64,000 nucleotides of DNA, taken from assembly GCA_030680835.1 (NCBI GenBank), contig JAUXUD010000062.1:156057-220056 (forward strand), read 5' to 3'. This document shows positions 8,355-17,148 of this stretch, piece after piece. Every line of letters starts with the position of its first letter. Positions within the stretch are counted from its first letter, which is position 1. A program made the position numbers and the translations under genes. A model generated the notes under the pieces. It was not told the DNA's origin and did no database searches. It saw only the letters and a program-made list of their open reading frames with translations. This stretch comes from Bacteroidota bacterium (GTDB taxonomy: Bacteria > Bacteroidota > Bacteroidia > UKL13-3).

Positions 8355-11300
8355 ATGATAAGACACTTTTTAAACATAAATTTAAAAAAATGTCATTCAA
8401 TAATTATTATATTATTCCTATCGGGGTTCATACATACCCGTGCCCAAACTGTAATCCCAATACTACCGGATGCTTATTCTTATGTAGGCAATACCCAGGG
8501 CTTTTGGTTTACCTCTCCAACAAGCATTATCATAACCGGGCTGCGGGTTCCGGATGATGGGATAATTGGAGACCAATCCCTTCAATTGATTAAACTCAAT
8601 GCGCCGCCTCCGGTTTACACTTCATATACATCCACATTTACAACCTTACACTATTCTCAAAACATTTCTGGGTTCAATTTCATTCCAGTAAATATTCCGG
8701 TAAATGCTGGTGAACGAATTGGAATTCTTGGATGCAGAAGCAGTGGTACCGGCCAAAGCATTAGCTCATTGTCTGAAGACTCAATATATGTTTCCAATAT
8801 TGCAGGTATTCCGGTTACATTAACAAGAGCCGGTTGTCAGAGCAACATCATAAACGGAGCGGCTACCAGTTTTTGGCAGGCACCTTCAAGCCATCAGATT
8901 GGCCGGGTAGAAATTATGTATATTGTACCCAGAGGAAAAAATAATGCGGGCATTACCGGACTTGTTTCGCCGGGTTTATTTTGCGGAGGTCCGCAAACCA
9001 TTAAAATAAGGTTGGCCGATAAAGGGGCAAACCGTTTGGATAGTGTGCGGATTAACTGGAAGCTTGATGGAATTTCACAATCCACCATATACTGGACTTC
9101 GCCCCTTGATACCCTGGGAAGTTCTGCCCATGCAAATGATACCGTTATCACTTTAGGGAATGCTCCTTTTACATTTGGTGTGGGACGAACGCTCAAAGCC
9201 TGGACATCGATGCCCAATGGCGTTGCAGATACTATGAATGCGGATGATACCCTGAACATTGTATTAAAAACAGGCTTAAGCGGGAATTATACCGTTGGAG
9301 GCAACAGCCCCGATTATCCAAATATTCTTTATGCCGTTGCCGAATTAAACAGCTTTGGTGTTTGCGGTCCGGTTGATTTTACCATACGGTCGGGAGCCTA
9401 TAATGGCCGGCTCTCTATCGGAAACGTTGGGGGAACATCTGCAGGTAATCCGGTTGTATTCAGGTCATCGGCCAATCACCCCGACTCTGTAATGATTAAT
9501 TATGCTTCCCCAAATGTTACAACCGGGGTTTTAAATTTAAATGGCAGCTCCTGTTTGAAATTTAAATCCTTAACATTTAATCAAACCTATTATGGTGCCA
9601 GCAGTTGTATTTATATTAACGGATCTGCTTCCAACGACACTTTTGAAAACTGTAATATTAACTCAATAACTACGCCAACCGCCATCAGCTATGCCGTTTA
9701 TGATCCCTCATCAGGGTACACAAATGGACTGGTTCTAAAAAACAACCGGATTAGCGGCGGATACCACAATATTTACCTGGAAGGAACCAGCAATTGTGTA
9801 ATTGATGGCAATATTTTACAAGGCTCTTTTTCGGGCTCATACTCCCTTTATAATAATAACCGGATTAAGTTTAAAAACAATACCTTAAATCCGCTTATCA
9901 CCAATGCCATTCAGGATTTTGATTTCTGGTATGCAGATTCCTCAGCAGACTTTACCGGGAATAAAATCAATCTGCAAAACCCGGCATGCAATATGTATTT
10001 TTACTATTGGAGAAATGGCAATAATGACCGCAGTTTAATTGCGAATAATGTTTTTACAGGTAGTGTTGCCGCAACAACAATAAATATTTATATGGGTTAT
10101 AGTTCAACCCATTTGGGCATCTATCACAACTCATTTAACTTAAATTATATCAGCGGAGTGGGTCCAACCATTTTTAATGACGGCGCGAACGGAATTGACG
10201 TAAAAAACAATGTGTTTGCAAACAATGCAAGCGGCTGTGCGGCGAGTTTTTATTATCCACCCTCTGTTTATGCGGTAACGAGTGATTATAATAACTTTTA
10301 TACCAATGGTCCGGTTTTAATACGTGTTGTAAATCCGCCTGCCAATTCTGCCAATCTTCCGCTCTGGAGAGCAGCAAATCCGGGTGTGGAGAATAATTCC
10401 ATGAATTACCGTCCGGGTTTTACCTCTGGCATAAACCTGATGCCGAATGCATTTGACTCCGCTTCCTGGTGTCTTAATGGAAGAGGGGATCATATAGTTG
10501 CCGTTACGGATGATATCAATGGAATATCCCGCCCGGTAAATAAAACATCAGGGGTGCCCGATATTGGTGCCTATGAATTTACCCCACAGGTGCTTCCTCC
10601 TGTTGCTACTATGGTTTCGGGACCTGCCATAAGCGGTTATACAGGTCAGGTATATTCATTTGGCAGCGAAATAATTGCTAGAATTTCCTGGAATAACACA
10701 TATGAAATTCCGCCTTTTGTGCATATTCGTCGGCGAACCGGAATTCCACCGGCTCATATCATACCCGCTTCAACTCCAAACTATATGTTTTTTTATGATA
10801 GTATTTATGTGCCACCGGGCAATTACTCATATTTACTCGACCTTGAATATAAAGATCCCTGGCTGGGAAAGATAAACAACGAAGCAAATTTAGCGGTCAT
10901 AAAAAACACAAACCCACCTCTTACTCAATGGGCACTCACTTCGTCCACACCCACGGTAGATGTAACTTTTAACAAAATAAGTACCCCGGTACTCACCAGT
11001 TTTGGTTTATTTACAGGTACCGATGTGAGCAATCCCTTACCCGTTCATCTGCTGAATTTATATGCCGCTTCAACAGCAAAAAACATACATGTAAGCTGGA
11101 TTACTGCATCTGAAATCAACAGCAGTTATTTTAACCTGGAGCGCTCAACAGATGGAAAACAATTTGAGGTTATTACACAGCTAAAAGCATCCGGCAACAG
11201 CAAAACATACCGCGAATATGCCTACGATGATATCGCCGGAAAATCATTACTTTCAAAGGGAATGGTTTACTACCGCCTGGCGATAATAGATATCGATGGT

Positions 11301-11591
11301 GCTTCGGATTATTCAAAAATTGTGGCTGTTAAGGAAAATCATATAACAGAATTAATTGTGGAAGTTTTTCCGAATCCGTTTAGCGATCAGCTCTTATTAA
11401 AAGCAGATAATTTTGAAGATACCGAAATGCAAATTGAAATACTTGATTTGAACGGAAAGCAGGTTTATACAAATAGTTTTACAGGCAGTAGTCATATTGT
11501 TAATAATTTGGAATCTTTACCGGCCGGAATCTATTTTGCGAAATTAAGCAGTAATGCAGAAACCAAAGTTGTGAAGCTGGTGAAGAGGTAA
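8355..11591 (+). CDS. Secreted beta-helix protein with T9SS sorting domain (paralogue 2)
   Basis: A 1,078-aa paralogue of the preceding gene, alignable end to end: the signal peptide ends in HTRAQTVIPILP (against GMAQTVIPLP), then comes the same N-terminal domain (GFWFTSPTSIIITGLRVPDDG), the same spacer (DSVRINWKLDG, TLKAWTSMPNG), a beta-helix zone with different repeat content (LKNNRISGGYHNIYL), and the same beta-sandwich and T9SS type A sorting domain (EVFPNPFSDQLLLKA, LPAGIYFAKLSS). The flanks are much better conserved than the beta-helix, as expected if the helix carries the binding specificity. The start is ATG 8355, followed by NINLKKC and a hydrophobic signal. A family A palindrome separates the copies. 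Function is unknown beyond surface export. Confidence 0.88.
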   Translation: MIRHFLNINLKKCHSIIIILFLSGFIHTRAQTVIPILPDAYSYVGNTQGFWFTSPTSIIITGLRVPDDGIIGDQSLQLIKLNAPPPVYTSYTSTFTTLHYSQNISGFNFIPVNIPVNAGERIGILGCRSSGTGQSISSLSEDSIYVSNIAGIPVTLTRAGCQSNIINGAATSFWQAPSSHQIGRVEIMYIVPRGKNNAGITGLVSPGLFCGGPQTIKIRLADKGANRLDSVRINWKLDGISQSTIYWTSPLDTLGSSAHANDTVITLGNAPFTFGVGRTLKAWTSMPNGVADTMNADDTLNIVLKTGLSGNYTVGGNSPDYPNILYAVAELNSFGVCGPVDFTIRSGAYNGRLSIGNVGGTSAGNPVVFRSSANHPDSVMINYASPNVTTGVLNLNGSSCLKFKSLTFNQTYYGASSCIYINGSASNDTFENCNINSITTPTAISYAVYDPSSGYTNGLVLKNNRISGGYHNIYLEGTSNCVIDGNILQGSFSGSYSLYNNNRIKFKNNTLNPLITNAIQDFDFWYADSSADFTGNKINLQNPACNMYFYYWRNGNNDRSLIANNVFTGSVAATTINIYMGYSSTHLGIYHNSFNLNYISGVGPTIFNDGANGIDVKNNVFANNASGCAASFYYPPSVYAVTSDYNNFYTNGPVLIRVVNPPANSANLPLWRAANPGVENNSMNYRPGFTSGINLMPNAFDSASWCLNGRGDHIVAVTDDINGISRPVNKTSGVPDIGAYEFTPQVLPPVATMVSGPAISGYTGQVYSFGSEIIARISWNNTYEIPPFVHIRRRTGIPPAHIIPASTPNYMFFYDSIYVPPGNYSYLLDLEYKDPWLGKINNEANLAVIKNTNPPLTQWALTSSTPTVDVTFNKISTPVLTSFGLFTGTDVSNPLPVHLLNLYAASTAKNIHVSWITASEINSSYFNLERSTDGKQFEVITQLKASGNSKTYREYAYDDIAGKSLLSKGMVYYRLAIIDIDGASDYSKIVAVKENHITELIVEVFPNPFSDQLLLKADNFEDTEMQIEILDLNGKQVYTNSFTGSSHIVNNLESLPAGIYFAKLSSNAETKVVKLVKR

Positions 11592-11646
11592 TTTATAACA
11601 CCAATTTACAACAATGAACCTACAATAAAATTAATCGAGCGATTTC

Positions 11647-11874
11647 TTAAATTGCACTTAAGAATTCGTCTGTTTCAATTTTTGCTTGTTTTAAAATACC
11701 CCTTAATGTTCCTTCGGCTATTACTTTATGTAATGGTACTACAGTTCCAATTTCACCATCTTTGGTTTTCTTTTTTAAAATCACATGACTTCCTTTTTGT
11801 CGGATGGCCCCAAATCCAAATTGTGCTAATATTTTTATTAATTCTTTACCGGAAAGTTGGGGCATTTTAGGCAT
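11647..11874 (-). CDS. hicA: HicA-family toxin
   Basis: A 75-aa protein with the HicA double-stranded-RNA-binding-like fold. The conserved pattern is GKELIKIL near the N-terminus, then RQKGSHVILKK with the catalytic His in GSH, and VPLHKVIAEGTLRGILKQA at the C-terminus. In this family the toxin is a ribosome-independent mRNA interferase. It is the second gene of a two-gene operon: its ATG overlaps the end of hicB by 8 bp, the usual translational coupling. The length is normal and the histidine is intact, so it is probably active. Confidence 0.92.
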   Translation of the reverse strand: MPKMPQLSGKELIKILAQFGFGAIRQKGSHVILKKKTKDGEIGTVVPLHKVIAEGTLRGILKQAKIETDEFLSAI

Positions 11875-12082
11875 ACAATTCTGTTGAAAAAGTAGTAATG
11901 AAAGTTGGAGAAAAATCGCCCTGTGGAAATTCTTCCAAATAAAGCTCGGTTGCCTCCTTAAGATTCAGCAGTGCTTCTTCAATACTATAACCCTGACTTA
12001 TAGTTCCAACTTCAACGCATGTTGCAACATATATTTCGCCCTCTTTGTGTATACTGGCTGTGTATGTTTTCTGTTTGGTCAT
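11867..12082 (-). CDS. hicB: HicB-family antitoxin
   Basis: A 71-aa antitoxin lying first in the operon, before hicA. It has the degraded RNase H-like HicB fold: YTASIHKEGEIYVATCVEVG followed by ISQGYSIEEALLNLKEATELYLEE, which is the family signature. I start at the ATG at 12082 (MTKQKTYTAS); an upstream ATG would add MKLISYFCYT, which has no counterpart in the fold. It is expected to bind and neutralise HicA and possibly to autorepress. No clear DNA-binding C-terminal domain is visible; the tail (SPTFITTFSTELYA) is short, so the promoter may not be regulated by HicB alone. Confidence 0.9.
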   Translation of the reverse strand: MTKQKTYTASIHKEGEIYVATCVEVGTISQGYSIEEALLNLKEATELYLEEFPQGDFSPTFITTFSTELYA

Positions 12083-12120
12083 TGTATAACAAAAGTAAGA
12101 AATTAATTTCACAAACCAAT

Positions 12121-12801
12121 TTACATTTTAATAATTTTCCCGTCTTCAATTTCAATGATACGGCTTGAACGCGAAGCAAATTCGGTATCGTGGGTTACAA
12201 TTAAAAGCGATTGATTATAAACTTCTGCGAGCTCCTGAAAAATATGAAACACGTTTTCGCTGTTCATTTTATCAAGGTTTCCTGTAGGTTCATCTCCCAT
12301 AATAATAAGCGGATCATTGATTAAAGAACGGGCTATGGCAACCCGCTGTTTTTCTCCGCCCGAAAGTTGGTTGGGCTTTTTTAAAGCTTCGTTTTCTATA
12401 CCCAGAATTTTCAGTTTATCGTAGGCTCTTTGTTCCACTTCATGCTCGGGATATTTGCCTAATTTTAAACCGGGCAACATCACATTTTTTAAAACCGAAA
12501 ATTCATTCAGCAAATAATGAAACTGAAATACAAATCCAATTTTTTCATTCCGGACCCGGGCCAGTTCCCCTTCCTTTTTGCCTCGGGTAGAAATGCCATC
12601 AATCCATACATCTCCTTCATAATCGGTATCCATGGTAGAGAGGATATAAAGCAAGGTTGATTTGCCACAACCCGATTTGCCAATCACGGCAACCAGTTCA
12701 CCTTTATTTACCGAAAAATTCATCTCTTTCAATACCTGAAACTTTACAGGATCATAAAAATATTTAGAAAGGTTTTTGGCTTCCAGAATTACTTTACTCA
12801 T
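12121..12801 (-). CDS. ABC transporter ATP-binding protein, LolD/MacB type
   Basis: A 226-aa ATPase subunit. Walker A is GKSGCGKST near residue 41, the Q-loop is in [10 protein letters not shown], the ABC signature is [12 protein letters not shown], and Walker B is [14 protein letters not shown], followed by the H-loop in LIVTHD. The sequence ...[19 protein letters not shown] is characteristic of the LolD/MacB/FtsE group, which couples ATP to periplasmic events instead of classical import. It is the last of three genes in an operon, one base after the permease stop. With the permease and the adaptor it should form a tripartite efflux or lipoprotein-handling system. Confidence 0.93.
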   Translation of the reverse strand: MSKVILEAKNLSKYFYDPVKFQVLKEMNFSVNKGELVAVIGKSGCGKSTLLYILSTMDTDYEGDVWIDGISTRGKKEGELARVRNEKIGFVFQFHYLLNEFSVLKNVMLPGLKLGKYPEHEVEQRAYDKLKILGIENEALKKPNQLSGGEKQRVAIARSLINDPLIIMGDEPTGNLDKMNSENVFHIFQELAEVYNQSLLIVTHDTEFASRSSRIIEIEDGKIIKM

Positions 12802-12802
12802 A

Positions 12803-14062
12803 TTACTTTCCCCTGATTATAACCACCGGATCAACCTTACTTGCCTTGCGGGCTGGAAAATAACCTGCGAAATACGTGGTAAGCAACGAAAAAATACTGC
12901 CAATCAAATAAAACTTTATATTGTAATTGATCGGATAAGTTTTAATGGTTGGCAATGCCGTTGTATTAAACGGAACCTGATCTATTAATGCCGACAAACC
13001 AAACCCAAACACCAGACCCAGCAAACCTCCAAAAATTCCAATGCTTAGTGCAATAAAAATAAAAATCCGGTTCACATCCCTTCCCGAAAAACCGGTGGCT
13101 TTTAGTATTGCAATGGAATCCAGTTTTTGATAAATCATCATGTTTAAAATATTATAGATTCCAAAACCGGCAACAATCAATAAAGTAATTCCCACTGCAT
13201 ACGAAATTAAAGTCCGGATAAAAGTACCGGTTTCAAATTGTGAATTGGCGGTCTTGATGTCAATGGCTTCCACCTCAAATAATTCCTTATATTCTTTGGC
13301 CATCTGAGGTGCCAGTAAAATGTTTTTTAGTTTTATCTGCAGGTCGGTAATATAGTTATTCGATTCGCCCAATAATTTTTGGGTAGTATTTAAGGAGGCA
13401 TAACTTTGTACCTTGTCGATATCCGAAATCCCCGATTGAAAATAACCCACCACCTTTAAAGGCATGCGTTCCCCTTTGCTGGTTATAACCTGAATAACAT
13501 CGCCAATTTTGGCCATCATTTTTTCGGCAGCACCTTTGCCCAAAATGATGCTGTTGGGCGTGTTTTTCAAGGCAATATAATTGCCGGATGTTACGTAATC
13601 TTTAAAGTAATAATATCTGTTTTCAGCCTCTACATCAATTCCATTTATTACCCCGGTTAAATCAACAGCACCTACAGTATAAAAAACCTGGGTGGTAATT
13701 TTGGGTGCAATACCCAATACCCGATCATCTTTTTTCAGGGCATTTATAATGGCACCAATATTGTGAATCTGAAGGAGCTCATTTTTGGGTTTAATAGAGC
13801 TTATAAAATTATAGTGATCCTTGTATTGAACCGAGCCCTCAATAGGTTGCCGGGTAGAAGGCAGAATCTCATTATACAAACGGATATGGGGCGTACGGTT
13901 TAATATCAGGTTATCGAGCATATCATTTAAGCCCGACATAAAACTCAGCAACGCAATAAACATGGTAATGCTAAAGGTTACTCCTATGGCTGCCACCAGG
14001 GTTTGTTTCCAGTTTGCCAACAGCAATGAACGGGCGATATTTGCAATCAGTTTATACTTCAT
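12803..14062 (-). CDS. ABC transporter permease, MacB/LolC/FtsX type
   Basis: A 419-aa inner-membrane permease with the MacB topology: one N-terminal TM (VAAIGVTFSITMFIALLSF), a large periplasmic core of about 240 residues (residues 40-280), then three C-terminal TM segments (YAVGITLLIVAGFGIYNIL, IFIFIALSIGIFGGLLGLVFGFG, FYLIGSIFSLLTTYFAGYFPA). The C-terminal ARKASKVDPVVIIRGK is the FtsX-domain hallmark. The start codon overlaps the adaptor stop by 4 bp (ATGA), so the genes are translationally coupled. The substrate cannot be inferred. Confidence 0.92.
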   Translation of the reverse strand: MKYKLIANIARSLLLANWKQTLVAAIGVTFSITMFIALLSFMSGLNDMLDNLILNRTPHIRLYNEILPSTRQPIEGSVQYKDHYNFISSIKPKNELLQIHNIGAIINALKKDDRVLGIAPKITTQVFYTVGAVDLTGVINGIDVEAENRYYYFKDYVTSGNYIALKNTPNSIILGKGAAEKMMAKIGDVIQVITSKGERMPLKVVGYFQSGISDIDKVQSYASLNTTQKLLGESNNYITDLQIKLKNILLAPQMAKEYKELFEVEAIDIKTANSQFETGTFIRTLISYAVGITLLIVAGFGIYNILNMMIYQKLDSIAILKATGFSGRDVNRIFIFIALSIGIFGGLLGLVFGFGLSALIDQVPFNTTALPTIKTYPINYNIKFYLIGSIFSLLTTYFAGYFPARKASKVDPVVIIRGK

Positions 14063-15144
14063 TCTACCGGCAATATCAGTTCATCTGCTGCAGTAATTCC
14101 CGAAACGATTTCAATTTTCTGATAATCTTTCAAGCCGGTTTTTACAACAACCTTTTCTCCATTACTTTTCATTACCATCGAATCGTTTATCAGGTATATT
14201 CTGGGTATTAACAAGGCATTATTTTTTGTTTGCAAAACAATATTGGCTTCTATGGTTGTATTCGGATAAAGCACGGCAGGAGGCCTTGTAAACGCTGCTT
14301 CTACCAGAAAGGTTTTGCTTCGTTCATTCATGTATGGTGTAATGCGGGTAATTGTTGCTTCAAATACTTTTCCTTTATAACTGTCGAGCGTAACCAAAAC
14401 GTTTAAGCCGGATTTGATCCGTGTAATATCATACTCATCAACCTGCATTTCCAAAATAAAATTGGAGCCATCACCAATCACAGCCAGCGGGGTTTGTATA
14501 CCCACCAAATCTCCTTTTGATTTGTGAATGCGGTAAACAATTCCGTCAATTTCACTCTTTAAGGTATAATCCCTTTCCAGTTTGCCCGATATCAGCAGGT
14601 TTTTTCTGGATTGTGATGCGGTAAAATCCAACTGGCGTTTTAAATCATTGAATTTTATTATTGCAGAATAATAATTGGTTTTGGAGTTTTGGTAAGCGAG
14701 TTCACGTTGATCCAACTCCACTTCGGTACCCACCTGTTGTTGCCATAAAGCCTTTTGTTTAAAGTATAAAGCCGAATCATTTTTCATTTTATTAAGGGCA
14801 AGCTCAATTATAAGCCGGGCTTCATTGAGCTTGCCCTGATTGGCATTAATATCTGAAAAATCAGCAGCAAGTTCTGCATTCTCCTTGTTTAAACGCTGCA
14901 ACTCGTTCGCAATCGATAAAATAGGTGTACCCTTTTTAACAGAATCGCCTTCCCTTAAAAAAACAGTTTCAATAATTCCGTTAACCGTTGCGAAAGCCTG
15001 GTATTGATTTTTGCTCTTTACAATCCCCGAGGCATAAATGGATTCGGTAATGGGTTGAACCGAAGGTTTTATTTTTTCGACATTACTTTTGCAGGAAACA
15101 AAAAACAAAACGAAAACGAAAATGATAATTGGTTTGATGGTCAT
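14059..15144 (-). CDS. HlyD/MacA-like periplasmic adaptor lipoprotein
   Basis: A 361-aa membrane-fusion protein. The N-terminal lipoprotein signal has a lipobox FVSC (Cys18), so it is probably lipid-anchored. A biotinyl-lipoyl half-motif comes early (VFLREGDSVKKGTPIL), then a helical hairpin (about residues 90-175) and a return half (TLKSEIDGIVYRIHKSKGDLV), followed by beta-barrel and membrane-proximal domains (EATITRITPYMNERSKTFLVEAAF). It is first in the operon and coupled to the permease by an ATGA overlap. No outer-membrane channel gene follows here, so a TolC-like partner would be elsewhere. Confidence 0.92.
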   Translation of the reverse strand: MTIKPIIIFVFVLFFVSCKSNVEKIKPSVQPITESIYASGIVKSKNQYQAFATVNGIIETVFLREGDSVKKGTPILSIANELQRLNKENAELAADFSDINANQGKLNEARLIIELALNKMKNDSALYFKQKALWQQQVGTEVELDQRELAYQNSKTNYYSAIIKFNDLKRQLDFTASQSRKNLLISGKLERDYTLKSEIDGIVYRIHKSKGDLVGIQTPLAVIGDGSNFILEMQVDEYDITRIKSGLNVLVTLDSYKGKVFEATITRITPYMNERSKTFLVEAAFTRPPAVLYPNTTIEANIVLQTKNNALLIPRIYLINDSMVMKSNGEKVVVKTGLKDYQKIEIVSGITAADELILPVE

Positions 15145-15193
15145 AACCCGGCAAATCTATTCATAAAAATGAACCTACACAATGAGCCCGTTA

Positions 15194-15224
15194 TTTGTTA
15201 TTAAAACAAACTTGCCTAACTTCG
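15194..15224 (+). promoter_or_regulatory. Candidate Bacteroidota promoter of the esterase/Rieske pair
   Basis: TTTG at 15194-15197, a 19-nt spacer, and TAACTTCG at 15217-15224 (one mismatch to TAnnTTTG). It ends 19 nt before the ATG at 15244. Both spacing and position fit the Bacteroidota housekeeping-sigma promoter. Confidence 0.55.
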
Positions 15225-15243
15225 TATTTACCAAAAGTATAGA

Positions 15244-16461
15244 ATGAACAAGAAGATTTTACTATTAACCATCACTGTTTTAATGAGCATGTGTGCTTTT
15301 GCCCAACGCTACTACTCAAAAGTGTTCGACAGTGTGATGGTTGATTCATGGATTCAATACGGTTTTAATTTCGATTGTAATGGCGACAGTACGAATTTGT
15401 TTCTGGATATTTACAAACCCTGGGGAGATACCGCTATCAATGTACCTCTGGTAGTTTTGGCGCATGGTGGCTCTTTTATTCAGGGTAACCGGTCGAGTAC
15501 GGATATGATTGCACTTTGCAAAGAGTTAGCCAAAAGAGGGTATACAGTATGTACCATTGACTATCGTCTTAAAATTAATTTAACAAGCGGCAATACCTTA
15601 AGCAAAGAGTTTTCGCAGGCCGTATGGAGAGCTACCCAAGACCTGAGAGCAGCGATCAGATATTTCAGAAAAAGTATCGCTACAGGAAATGTTTATCACC
15701 TCGATTCAAATAATATTTTTACCGGCGGAGTTTCATCGGGAGGAATTATGGGCCTGCATTTGGCATTTTTAGACACTTACAGCGAGTTTAACACCATTGG
15801 ACTGGATACTGCAGTGATTGGCGACATTGAAGGCAAAAGCGGCAATCCCGGGTATAGCTGGCGGGTTAAAGGTGTGATTAGTTTATCAGGTGCTTTGGGC
15901 AATACTTCATGGATCAATAATAATAAAAATATGAGCCTGTGTTTTATGCATGGTGATAATGATCAAACGGTTCCATATAAGTCGGCATACTATAAATTGT
16001 TCGGACAAAATGTTGCATTCCTGCAAGGCGGATTTAGCATGGACAGTGCAGCCACCAAACAAAATATGAATACCCGCCTATACACCTTTAATGGAGCCGA
16101 TCATGTGCCTTTTGTGGGCAACGCAGCATATATGGACACCACGGTAAAATACATTGCTGGTTATTTGTATAAACAGGTAACAGGTTTAACGCCCGATGCA
16201 ATAGCGGAAGTGGCAGCTGATAAAGAGCGATTCCAATTGTTTCCCAATCCCGCAACAAACAGCGTAACGATAAATTTCGGAACGGTTAATTACCGAGATT
16301 TAAAGGTTGAATTCATGGATATGACCGGTAAAGTTTTGTTTGGTAAATTAGCAGATGAAAATGCAATGCAGATAAGTATCGAAAATTTAAATCCGGGAAT
16401 TTATTTGGTTCGTGTGAGCAATCAAACGCAATCCACTTTTCAACGCTTAGTGATTCACTAA
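15244..16461 (+). CDS. Secreted alpha/beta-hydrolase (carboxylesterase-like) with T9SS sorting domain
   Basis: A 405-aa exported esterase. The signal peptide ends at CAFAQ. The alpha/beta-hydrolase core has the oxyanion-hole motif AHGGSFIQGN, the nucleophile elbow GGVSSGG (GxSxG, about Ser165), and late acid/His candidates in HGDNDQTVPY and GADHVPFVG. The last 75 residues are a T9SS type A sorting domain (FQLFPNPATNSVTIN ... LNPGIYLVRVSNQ). Acting as a carboxylesterase on plant-polymer or other esters is a reasonable inference, but the substrate is unknown. Its stop overlaps the start of the next gene (TAATG), which implies coupled translation with a cytoplasmic Rieske protein. Confidence 0.88.
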   Translation: MNKKILLLTITVLMSMCAFAQRYYSKVFDSVMVDSWIQYGFNFDCNGDSTNLFLDIYKPWGDTAINVPLVVLAHGGSFIQGNRSSTDMIALCKELAKRGYTVCTIDYRLKINLTSGNTLSKEFSQAVWRATQDLRAAIRYFRKSIATGNVYHLDSNNIFTGGVSSGGIMGLHLAFLDTYSEFNTIGLDTAVIGDIEGKSGNPGYSWRVKGVISLSGALGNTSWINNNKNMSLCFMHGDNDQTVPYKSAYYKLFGQNVAFLQGGFSMDSAATKQNMNTRLYTFNGADHVPFVGNAAYMDTTVKYIAGYLYKQVTGLTPDAIAEVAADKERFQLFPNPATNSVTINFGTVNYRDLKVEFMDMTGKVLFGKLADENAMQISIENLNPGIYLVRVSNQTQSTFQRLVIH

Positions 16462-16829
16462 TGCCCTTAAAATTTCACAAGGTTTACGACTTCAAAAAAG
16501 ATGGAGCCGAGCCTCAGGCAATCAATACCATTCGTACGCTAAACATTGAAGGAACTTATATCACATTCATACATATTTCGGAGGGTTATTTTGCCATGGC
16601 CGATAAATGTCCACATGCCGGAGGCCGCCTGGGCCAGGGCAAGTGCACACCCGAAGGCCGCGTTATGTGTCCGGTTCACCGATACCAATACGATATAAAA
16701 ACGGGCAAAGGCCTACCCCAGCAAGGCGATTATGTAGATACGTTTCCAACCGAAACCAGAAGCGACGGAATTTATGTGGGATTGAAGACCAAGTGGTGGA
16801 AAGTATTCGACCCCGATGGGGTCGCATGA
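16461..16829 (+). CDS. Rieske [2Fe-2S] domain protein
   Basis: A 122-aa soluble ferredoxin-like Rieske protein. The cluster ligands are in CPHAGG (Cys-x-His, about residues 50-52) and CPVHRYQYD (Cys-x2-His, about 70-73), giving the non-membrane, NirD-like or dioxygenase-ferredoxin type. No signal peptide. Its ATG overlaps the preceding stop (TAATG). The last residues, FDPDGVA, and the TGA stop are encoded by the left arm of a family A palindrome (16806-16879), so the native C-terminus was probably replaced when the repeat landed. The electron partner is not in the window. Confidence 0.9.
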   Translation: MPLKFHKVYDFKKDGAEPQAINTIRTLNIEGTYITFIHISEGYFAMADKCPHAGGRLGQGKCTPEGRVMCPVHRYQYDIKTGKGLPQQGDYVDTFPTETRSDGIYVGLKTKWWKVFDPDGVA

Positions 16830-16879
16830 TTATAGCGTGCGGCATATGTCTATAATCATGCGACCCCATCGGGGTCGAA
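16806..16879. repeat. REP-like nested palindrome (family A), copy 2, overlapping the Rieske gene end
   Basis: Arms 16806-16835 and 16850-16879 are perfect 30-bp complements around a 14-nt loop. The 19-bp outer core is identical to the copy at 8223, while the inner 11 bp differ (CATGATTATAG) and are compensated on the other arm. The left arm encodes the last residues and the stop of the Rieske protein. Confidence 0.92.
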
Positions 16880-17148
16880 CCTTGTTTCAGAATAAGCTAT
16901 GCGAATATGTGTTTCAGAACGAGAATATTTGTTTTTAATTGAGATATATCTGCAAGTTGAAATAGTCTTTTACCACAGAGGAACAGGAGTTAAAACACAC
17001 GGAGGAAGATGAGTTTGTGTTGTACGAATGTTTTCGTTTTATAGGATGTTTTTCAGCATTTATTTGCGGGGTATTTTACCCAATCATTTTTAAAAACCAA
17101 TTTTATTCTTAACATTGAACAAAGCTTCTACCTTTAAAATGTAAGAAT
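16880..17148. other. Intergenic stretch without a gene
   Basis: Together with the palindrome before it, this makes about 320 bp between the Rieske and SBBP genes. It is AT-rich, with a degenerate purine-rich stretch (16971-17008, words like CACAGAGGAACAGGAG), seen also near 19913 and 20684. I see no ORF or RNA gene. Confidence 0.6.

Noticed and set aside
16461-16829. Rieske protein as partner reductase for PaaABC
   Set aside because: The PaaE partner is a flavin/ferredoxin reductase, and this gene is 30 kb away in another operon. No support.
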